Translations under genes and position numbers: made by a program | Notes under the pieces: generated by a model | What the model saw: only the letters and a program-made list of their open reading frames with translations | Databases searched by the model: none | What the model was told of the DNA's origin: nothing | From: Bacillus sp. AFS006103 | GTDB lineage: Bacteria; Bacillota; Bacilli; Bacillales; Cytobacillaceae | Direction: 5' to 3' | DNA length: 45,756 nt | Assembly: GCA_002559145.1 (NCBI GenBank) | Contig: NTXX01000082.1 | Coordinates: forward strand, 1 to 45,756 | Shown here: positions 40,349 through 45,756 of the stretch, piece by piece | Layout of the letters: each line of letters opens with the position of its first letter | How positions within the stretch are numbered: the first letter of the stretch is position 1

Positions 40349-40450
40349 GAAAAGGGGCAGAGCGTCACATAAGCGAATCAATGGGAATACAAATCTCCCG
40401 TGGATAAATGAATTGTAACTTGGCTCTGCTCACACCGCCTTTATTATGTT

Positions 40451-40825
40451 TTACTCGTCCTTATTATCGGCATCATGTCTATCAATGTCGTCTTCGATGA
40501 TTTCTTCCTTTTTGGTGTTGCTATCTTTCATTGGATCTTTGTCGGTATCGGTATTTTTATCCTCTGTGTTTGGATAATGGTTATTTCTGTTGTCTAAATC
40601 CATGTTGTCGTCATCGTATTTAACACCATGGGGATTATTCAGATTTGTTCGGTTGTTGTCATTTAAATCGTTGTTGTTTAGATTGTCATTATTATATAAA
40701 TTGTTATCTGACGGATTGTTGACGGCTGGCGGTGGTGGATTTTGATCATCATTGTTATTGCAACCGGTTAACATCACAGCAGATAGAATGGAACCCGCGA
40801 GCAAAAGAAATAACTTTTTCTTCAA
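40451..40825 (-). CDS. Asn/Asp-rich lipoprotein, unknown function
   Basis: The start is TTG 40825, about 9 nt after GGAAGGGG; the longer frame overlaps that site. The product (124 aa) has a lipoprotein signal (MKKKLFLLLAGSILSAVMLTGC; lipobox LTGC), then low-complexity sequence: NNNDDQNPPPP, many Asn/Asp pairs, and an acidic C-terminus (KKEEIIEDDIDRHDADNKDE). It would sit on the outer membrane face; the acidic tail could bind cations. No family recognised. Confidence 0.8.
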   Translation of the reverse strand: MKKKLFLLLAGSILSAVMLTGCNNNDDQNPPPPAVNNPSDNNLYNNDNLNNNDLNDNNRTNLNNPHGVKYDDDNMDLDNRNNHYPNTEDKNTDTDKDPMKDSNTKKEEIIEDDIDRHDADNKDE

Positions 40826-40958
40826 AATAAAGAAACCCCTTCCAAACATAATTTGACCTATCTTTTATCGGTCTGTTTTTAGGGTTCCCTGCGTTTTTCA
40901 AATGATAGCAAGCATTTTTTTACAAAAATGTAAGCAGACAGCCTTCACAACACGGGCG

Positions 40959-40994
40959 ATAAAAAAGCGGCGGGAAATTTCTCTCCAGCCGCTT
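40959..40994 (-). terminator. Terminator of fabZ
   Basis: AGCGGC/GCCGCT stem followed by TTTTTT on the minus strand, 10 bp after the stop. Confidence 0.85.
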
Positions 40995-41001
40995 GATATG
41001 C

Positions 41002-41436
41002 TTATTCTTTTTTCTCGCCTAAGGCAAAAGTGATTTCCGCTTCACATGCCACTTCACCGTCAACGGTCGCAACAGCTTTTCCTTTGCCGATGGGCCCGCG
41101 CAGGCGGATGATTTCTACTTCAAGCCGCAATTGGTCCCCTGGCTTGACTTGCTTTTTAAAACGGCAGCCATCAATTCCTGCAAAAAAGGCTAAGCGGCCG
41201 CGATTTTCTTCTTTTTTCAACATCGCAACAGCCCCGACTTGTGCGAGTGCTTCCACGATTAATACCCCAGGCATGACTGGATAATCAGGGAAATGTCCAT
41301 TAAAAAATTCTTCGTTGGCACTGACATTCTTAATCCCAACCGCGCTTTTTCCATCTTCGACTTCTAAGATGCGGTCGACCAATAAAAATGGGTAGCGATG
41401 GGGAATAATTTCTTTAATTTGTTCGATATCGAGCAT
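41002..41436 (-). CDS. fabZ: 3-hydroxyacyl-ACP dehydratase
   Basis: A 144-residue FabZ, which removes water from 3-hydroxyacyl-ACP in fatty acid elongation (type II system, cytoplasm). The hot-dog fold opening LDIEQIKEIIPHRYPFLLVDRI, the catalytic His in NGHFPDYPVMPG and Glu in IVEALAQ are present. ATG 41436 follows AGGAGG; the longer frame has no RBS. It lies after the EpuA-family gene, with a terminator in between. The same neighbourhood (mbl, then fabZ) is found in B. subtilis. Confidence 0.97.
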   Translation of the reverse strand: MLDIEQIKEIIPHRYPFLLVDRILEVEDGKSAVGIKNVSANEEFFNGHFPDYPVMPGVLIVEALAQVGAVAMLKKEENRGRLAFFAGIDGCRFKKQVKPGDQLRLEVEIIRLRGPIGKGKAVATVDGEVACEAEITFALGEKKE

Positions 41437-41496
41437 GATATTAGTACCTCCTACTAGCAACAAGTATTTATTACCTATTCTACTACTTAAGGTACA

Positions 41497-41525
41497 CAAA
41501 AAGGAAGGGATTTACGTCCCTCCCT
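41497..41525 (-). terminator. Terminator between EpuA-family gene and fabZ
   Basis: GGAGGGA/TCCCTTCC stem followed by TTTTT on the minus strand. It implies a separate promoter for fabZ or partial readthrough. Confidence 0.75.
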
Positions 41526-41529
41526 CCAT

Positions 41530-42327
41530 TTATTTTCCTTTATCAACTAAATCAAGGATATGTGTCCAGGTCGATTCCTTGAAAACCTCAGCAATTTCTC
41601 CGCCGCCAAGCATTCCGTAGCCGACCACTGCGCCTGTCATCACACTGACGATGACCAATACAAGTAAAAGAATAATCCGCAGCCAAATTGGAATGAGCCG
41701 AATTCTGATCCGTTTATGGGACACTGGTTCCGTCTCCCCATTTTTTTGCTCTTTGGTTCGTTGGTCCTCACGAGTAGCGCTTTTTTCTGTTTTTTTGACC
41801 TTCGACGTCGCGCCTTTTTCTCCTTTTTGGCTCGGAGCTTTGATTGTTGCTTGTTGATCCGCGCTCTGTATTTTTTGTGTCAAGGCCTGGGATTGCTTTT
41901 CTGCATTTTCTGTTTTTTGTGTCACGGTCTGGGTTTGTTGCTTTCGCACCACTGCCTGGGCCCGCTGCTCAGCATCTTTTGCTTTTTGAACCTCGTCCTT
42001 GGCTCGCTGCTTGGCTCGCTGCTCGGCTTCCTTCTGCTGTCGAGCTTCGTCTTTGGCTCGTTTTTCGGCGTCCCTCTGTTGTCGGGCTTCGTCCTTGACA
42101 CGTTTCTCCGCGTCCTTCTGCTGCCGAGCTTCGTCCTTGGCCCGTTTCTCCGCGTCCTTCTGCTGCCGAGCTTCGTCCTTGGCTCGTTTTTCGGCGGCGT
42201 CCTTCTGCTGCCGAGCCTCATCCTTGGCGCGTTTCTCCGCGTCCTTCTTTCGTTGCAGCTCTTCGGCTTTGGCCCGCTTATATTCTTCTCTCGTTCTATA
42301 TTCTTGATTTGGATTATCTACTGACAT
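41530..42327 (-). CDS. EpuA family membrane protein (often annotated RNA polymerase subunit beta) with expanded repeat domain
   Basis: A 265-residue protein. The C-terminal 60 residues (RIRIRLIPIWLRIILLLVLVIVSV, then GAVVGYGMLGGG and FKESTWTHILDLVDKG) are a full EpuA domain with one membrane helix. EpuA-domain proteins are often mislabelled DNA-directed RNA polymerase subunit beta; true role unknown. The N-terminal 200 residues are unusually long: charged, with at least five copies of a 14-residue repeat (DAEKRAKDEARQQK, about residues 28-111) encoded by 42-bp DNA repeats, then a Gln/Lys-rich part. Typical family members have only a short hydrophilic head. It is between mbl and fabZ, as usual. 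Confidence 0.88.
   Translation of the reverse strand: MSVDNPNQEYRTREEYKRAKAEELQRKKDAEKRAKDEARQQKDAAEKRAKDEARQQKDAEKRAKDEARQQKDAEKRVKDEARQQRDAEKRAKDEARQQKEAEQRAKQRAKDEVQKAKDAEQRAQAVVRKQQTQTVTQKTENAEKQSQALTQKIQSADQQATIKAPSQKGEKGATSKVKKTEKSATREDQRTKEQKNGETEPVSHKRIRIRLIPIWLRIILLLVLVIVSVMTGAVVGYGMLGGGEIAEVFKESTWTHILDLVDKGK
42000..42260. repeat. 42-bp coding tandem repeats
   Basis: At least five copies of a 42-bp unit (14 codons) in the EpuA-family gene, with codon differences between copies and one copy three bases longer (extra Ala). Repeat-number variation between strains is expected. Confidence 0.9.
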
Positions 42328-42771
42328 TCCTTAATTCCCCTTTAACTGAAGTCCGTCCATTTATTTTTATCTGGCATGGGATACCCCGGACTAGAGAGAG
42401 TTATACATATTATATCCATTTTTTCTGTTCAACTCATCGCTGGGTGTTTCAATTTATATTTCTATAATAAATTTCGACAATTCCTCAAGTCTATTATAAA
42501 AAAGAAATGGAAAATACTCATCAACTTTTTACAGGAAATAGTCAAAATTGCTCAATATATGTCGTTTTGTTAGGTTTTTATGATTTATTTTTTGATAAAT
42601 TATCCCTAAACACAAATAAAAAAGCCCAATGATTGAGGCTTGTCCTGCCTGCTTCATTAGACTTTTTGTATGCAAGGTATGATGTCTTACAACAATAACC
42701 AAAAAAGGGTCAAAGAATGAACAATGAAACCAGTTTCAACTCGCAGGTCAAGGACAGTTTTTTCAAAAAAC
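42328..42771. other. Gap between mbl and EpuA-family gene
   Basis: AT-rich, no gene that I can support. It holds the mbl terminator (42616-42641). In B. subtilis flhO and flhP lie in this interval; they are absent here. A rightward frame at 42376-42573 has no RBS. Confidence 0.6.
42616..42641 (-). terminator. Terminator of mbl
   Basis: AGCC-CAAT pairs with ATTG-GGCT (one mismatch) followed by TTTTTTA on the minus strand. Confidence 0.75.
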
Positions 42772-43773
42772 TCACCCAAACTTACGATTTGGAATCTTGT
42801 CGATGTTATCCAGCATAATTCCTGTTCCAATTGCCACACAATCCATTGGATTTTCAGCAACTAGGACGGGAACCTTTAATTCATCCGCTAGTAACATGTC
42901 GATGCCGTGCAATAATGCGCCGCCGCCTGTTAAAATAACGCCGCGGTCAATGATGTCAGCTGATAGTTCCGGCGGTGTGCGTTCAAGAACACTTTTTGCC
43001 GCTTGGACGATGACAGCAACTGATTCACGTAAAGCGCCCTCGACTTCTTCGGAACGAACCGTGATGGTACGAGGCAGACCGCTCACCATGTCACGACCGC
43101 GGATTTCCATTTCTTCCGAGCGTGAACCTGGGAATACCGTCCCGATGTTGATTTTAATATTTTCAGATGTGCGCTCACCGATCAAGAGTTTGTATTCTCG
43201 CTTGATGTAGTTGAGGATCTCCATGTCGAACTTGTCGCCGGCCATTTTGATGGAGGAGGAAGTCACAATATCGCCCATTGAAAGAACGGCCACATCCGTC
43301 GTTCCGCCTCCGATGTCCACTACCATATTTCCGCTCGGTTGGAAAATGTCCATTCCCGCACCAATTGCAGCTACTTTTGGTTCTTCTTCTAAGTAAATCT
43401 TTTTCCCGCCGCTCTTTTCAGCAGCTTCTTTGATGGCCTTTTGCTCCACGCTCGTAATGTTCGTTGGGCAGCAAATCAGGATGCGCGGCTTTGATAAAAA
43501 GCCCTTTACGTTTAACTTATTAATAAAATGCTTTAACATTGCTTCTGTCACATCAAAGTCAGCGATCACGCCATCTTTTAATGGACGGATCGCGACGATG
43601 TTACCAGGTGTCCGACCAACCATGCGGCGAGCTTCTTCACCTACAGCAAGTACGCGATTTGTATTTTTGTCAATTGCCACTACAGACGGCTCATTTAATA
43701 CGATTCCACGGCCCTTCACGTGAATTAACACGTTTGCCGTACCTAAATCAATCCCAATATCTCTTGCAAACAT
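42772..43773 (-). CDS. mbl: Rod-shape actin homologue Mbl
   Basis: A 333-residue MreB-family protein, collinear with B. subtilis Mbl. It forms membrane-bound filaments that guide side-wall peptidoglycan synthesis. ATP-binding motifs: GIDLGTANV (phosphate 1), VVDIGGGTTDVAVL (phosphate 2) and GVILTGGGALL (adenosine). MFARDIGIDLGTANVLIH and SSSIKMAGDKFDMEILNY are typical of Mbl. ATG 43773 follows AGGAGG; an upstream longer frame is not supported. It is downstream of spoIIID, as in B. subtilis, with about 195 bp between. Confidence 0.97.
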   Translation of the reverse strand: MFARDIGIDLGTANVLIHVKGRGIVLNEPSVVAIDKNTNRVLAVGEEARRMVGRTPGNIVAIRPLKDGVIADFDVTEAMLKHFINKLNVKGFLSKPRILICCPTNITSVEQKAIKEAAEKSGGKKIYLEEEPKVAAIGAGMDIFQPSGNMVVDIGGGTTDVAVLSMGDIVTSSSIKMAGDKFDMEILNYIKREYKLLIGERTSENIKINIGTVFPGSRSEEMEIRGRDMVSGLPRTITVRSEEVEGALRESVAVIVQAAKSVLERTPPELSADIIDRGVILTGGGALLHGIDMLLADELKVPVLVAENPMDCVAIGTGIMLDNIDKIPNRKFG

Positions 43774-43968
43774 TCTCTTTTCTTTCCTCCTTAAAACGGA
43801 ATCCACATACTTTTCCTAATTGTATATTGTACCATACTCATGAAAATTTCCATACTTTTAGAAAAAAAAGATGGTATATTTTGCAGAAGGATGTCGAAGT
43901 GGAGGTTTCCTAGAGAATGCCTTTAAAATTTTCAGTTTTTTCAACGTTAATAGTTGGGGAATGAAGGC

Positions 43969-44241
43969 TTATTTTACAGCCTCGCCTTCCTTTTCTTCTT
44001 TCTGATATTTCATTTTTGTTGCCTCTCCCCCCCGGAGATGACGGATCGATTTATGATAATCTAAAATACCTTTAACCTCATTGGCTAGCTCTGGATTAAT
44101 CTCAGGAAGTCTCTCAGTTAGATCCTTATGGACTGTACTTTTGGATACGCCAAACTCCTTCGCAATCACGCGAACCGTTTTCCTCGTCTCCACGATATAC
44201 TTTCCAATCTTGATAGTTCTCTCTTTGATGTAATCGTGCAC
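43969..44241 (-). CDS. spoIIID: Sporulation transcriptional regulator SpoIIID
   Basis: A 90-residue DNA-binding protein active in the mother cell, where it activates or represses sigma-E and sigma-K regulon genes. Start GTG 44241 after GGGAGGGCGAGA. The helix-turn-helix TVRVIAKEFGVSKSTVHKDLTERL (about 22-45) and the basic C-terminal region (YHKSIRHLRGGEATKMKYQKEE) match SpoIIID closely. No clear sigma-E promoter was recognised upstream, where two 13-mer repeats occur. Confidence 0.97.
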   Translation of the reverse strand: MHDYIKERTIKIGKYIVETRKTVRVIAKEFGVSKSTVHKDLTERLPEINPELANEVKGILDYHKSIRHLRGGEATKMKYQKEEKEGEAVK

Positions 44242-44887
44242 ACTCTCGCCCTCCCTAAATTGGATGTGAGACGTGTGAAATGAGACCCGCTTATCACTTC
44301 GACGAATTCTGCTTCCGTACTGGTGTCATCAGTTTTGGTGTTGGTGTCAGGCACCATAAAAAGACATCTATCCACCACTGAAGGACACCCCTTAATGGGT
44401 GTCAGGCACCAAACGGCAGAAAGTAAGTTACCTTCTGTCTATACAATGAATAATCATGTCCCCGACTGAATATCCGTTAACTTCAAACGACTCTTCACCT
44501 CAAACACTCTCTTTGTAAAGGTTTGTAACCATTTTATTAGCTTGGATACGGGATTATGCTATAAATACTCAATCGGGACAAGATGTTATTCAAAGTTTTT
44601 TGAAAATTGGACTTCTTACTTTTTTTCGACATTCGTTTAAATGCGTCTAGAATGGCGGTACTATGCGATTTTGGAATGGAAATATCTAGCAGGGAACTTT
44701 TATTTCCCAAGAATTTTGTCGAGAGAAAAATTATTCAAAAATGGCGATTCTAATTGGAATGAGGCTAAAAATGGGTTTATAACCCCCATAATCTGCATGA
44801 TTAAGTGATTATTTTTCAAAAAGTATTGTTAAAAATATTATATTTTTGATACCTTTTTGGTATGTGTTTTTTGAAAGGACGATCCTG
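44242..44887. other. Long intergenic region upstream of spoIIID
   Basis: No gene supported. It holds two copies of the dispersed 13-mer (44343-44355 and 44398-44410), a TTCGACA at 44635-44641 and an AT-rich stretch before the ATL gene. In the spoIIID upstream part no sigma-E -10/-35 pair was obvious. Confidence 0.5.
44343..44410. repeat. Two dispersed 13-mers upstream of spoIIID
   Basis: GGTGTCAGGCACC at 44343-44355 and 44398-44410 (55 bp apart), the former preceded by two partial copies (GGTGTCATCA and GGTGTT). Confidence 0.85.
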
Positions 44888-45217
44888 ATGACACCTTTTA
44901 CTGAAAATGTCGTTGAAATTATTCGAAGTATCCCTGAAGGCAAGGTTGCGACCTATGGCCAAGTCGCTCGGCTCGCTGGTAGCCCGCGTGCGGCACGCCA
45001 AGTCGTCCGGGCTCTGCATTCTATGAGTAAGAAGCACCGCCTCCCCTGGCACCGTGTCATCAACGCTAAAGGGCAAATCGCCCTTCAGGATGACGAGTCC
45101 TACCATGAGCAAGTGTTGTCGTTAGAGGCCGAAGGGGTTGAGATTGGCTTGAATGGGGTGATTGATCTGGAGCGGTATCAGTGGAAGCCGGTATTCCCAG
45201 CCTCAGATCGAACCTAA
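44888..45217 (+). CDS. Alkyltransferase-like protein (ATL), MGMT family
   Basis: A 109-residue protein of the O6-alkylguanine-DNA alkyltransferase fold. It has the DNA-binding helix-turn-helix (VATYGQVARLAGSPRAARQVVRAL, with arginine finger region) and the active-site motif as PWHR (Trp54 in place of the catalytic Cys of PCHR). It therefore cannot transfer alkyl groups; ATL proteins bind O6-alkylguanine and hand it over to nucleotide excision repair. ATG 44888 is about 8 nt after GAAAGG. Monocistronic. Confidence 0.93.
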   Translation: MTPFTENVVEIIRSIPEGKVATYGQVARLAGSPRAARQVVRALHSMSKKHRLPWHRVINAKGQIALQDDESYHEQVLSLEAEGVEIGLNGVIDLERYQWKPVFPASDRT

Positions 45218-45218
45218 C

Positions 45219-45250
45219 GGAAAAAAAGGGGCATCTGCCCCTTAGCCGTT
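45219..45250. terminator. Hairpin after the ATL gene
   Basis: AAGGGGC/GCCCCTT, 7-bp perfect stem with loop ATCT. It has seven T on the minus strand and a weaker TTCTCTTT on the plus strand. Confidence 0.65.
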
Positions 45251-45469
45251 CTCTTTCGAGGTACTTAAACTATAAAAAACAATATAAAAACAAAGCAATT
45301 TGCTTTGCTTTGTTTATTAAATCAAAATTGAAGAATATGGCGACCATGCAATAAATATTAAAGCATCGACTAAAACTGGATAAAAGATATCCAACTACGT
45401 TTAACACCAACTAGTAGATTAATTTCAATTGTTAGAAACCCAAGTTCGGATAATGATACAATAAATAGT

Positions 45470-45645
45470 CGGAAAAATTCCGCTTAATTAGAGAATAGCA
45501 TTGAAAACGGCTTAAATAGACGGAGAGATTCCGCCTATTGAATCGAAAAATGAGAAAATAGAGGATTTTGCTTTGCTTAACCGGAAAATCTCCGCTTATT
45601 TACCCCGAAACGAGCACCATTTTGCATTTAATCGGAAAATCTCCG
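45470..45645. repeat. Inverted-word array CGGA(A/G)A(A/G)(A)TYCCG at 51/61/51 bp
   Basis: Four 13-bp near-palindromes of CGGA...TCCG type start at 45470, 45521, 45582 and 45633, with spacings of 51, 61 and 51 bp (about 5, 6 and 5 helical turns). Each is followed by CTTA/CCTATT/TTTATT. It resembles the 52-bp array at 32837 in layout but not in sequence. Confidence 0.85.
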
Positions 45646-45756
45646 TTTATTTTACTTCTGCTGGTTACGAAGCCGAACAGCGGTGGTCTTCTGTCAAGAA
45701 AGTGGACACTAAATTTTGAGATTATTTTAAACCAAGATCCCTACCGCACTTCGTTT

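Larger units (their letters stand above)
45218..45756. other. Gene-free right end of the window
   Basis: It holds a hairpin/terminator, an AAACAAAGCAA/TTTGCTTTGTTT inverted repeat (about 45288-45314), the inverted-word array at 45470-45645 and a final AT-rich part with GTGGACACTAAAT near 45702. No gene supported. Confidence 0.6.

Noticed and set aside
42376..42573. Possible gene between mbl and EpuA-family gene
   Set aside because: No RBS, low-complexity hydrophobic product and overlap with AT-rich DNA.
44166..44378. Frame overlapping the start of spoIIID
   Set aside because: Out-of-frame shadow that runs through a dispersed 13-mer; no RBS.
45700..45756. Possible insertion sequence end (GTGGACACT)
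   Set aside because: Only one short word; no inverted partner or transposase visible in the window.

Overview
The window is chromosomal DNA from an endospore-forming Bacillaceae bacterium, most likely Bacillus sensu lato or a relative such as Neobacillus. The evidence is spore genes (gerAB-type permease, cotA, a YjcZ-type peptide, spoIIID, two SASP-like peptides), mbl, a moderate-to-low G+C content, strong AGGAGG ribosome binding sites and frequent TTG/GTG starts. Gene order from about 17 kb to 44 kb (ywqB, ywqA, ssbB, ywpF, fabZ, mbl, spoIIID) matches the ywp/ywq region of B. subtilis, with accessory genes inserted and flhO/flhP missing between mbl and fabZ.

Layout. 0-3.4 kb: a tiny SASP-like gene, a GNAT acetyltransferase, a 2-TM peptide, an orphan germination permease and two gene relics. 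3.4-6.1 kb: metE behind a cobalamin riboswitch, leader terminator and promoter. 6.4-8.9 kb: a leftward cluster (YhfC-type membrane protease with a frameshift in a 7-base G:C run, a CBO0543-like membrane protein, DUF3231) behind a 34-bp perfect palindrome resembling overlapping Fur boxes. 9-12 kb: small membrane proteins, a lipoprotein, a second GNAT. 12.1-14.8 kb: probable spore-layer genes (YjcZ peptide, CotA laccase, a WIQ-repeat protein, a Gly/Tyr-rich protein). 15-17 kb: a LysM/SH3 wall protein. 17.3-22.8 kb: SWIM protein, small alpha-CTD-like protein and SNF2 helicase. 22.9-30.5 kb: a 2030-residue secreted multidomain PHP metallohydrolase and a divergent HupE/UreJ protein. 30.6-38.7 kb: two tiny genes, a methyltransferase, a CBO0543-type protein, a broken aldo/keto reductase, a ytbD/ytcD-like efflux and regulator pair, a coiled-coil 3D-domain wall protein and an Xre regulator. 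39-45.2 kb: conserved core (ssbB, ywpF, lipoprotein, fabZ, EpuA family, mbl, spoIIID) and an alkyltransferase-like DNA repair protein.

The most unusual content is intergenic. At least seven gaps hold 5-6 copies of a short word at almost exactly 21 bp (two DNA turns). TTCCGCC is used in five arrays, TTTTGTAC or TTTTGTT in two; ATCAGCG at 20/21 bp is used in one more, and short TATCTGCC relatives also occur. Two further arrays of inverted words repeat at 52 bp and at 51/61/51 bp. All non-palindromic words lie on the + strand whatever the direction of the flanking genes. The words differ completely between classes while the phasing is kept, so the phasing appears to be what is selected. A second dispersed family is a 13-mer near-palindrome (GGTGTCAGGCACC), present about 13 times, twice in frame inside the SNF2 helicase gene and once in the tail of an MFS gene.
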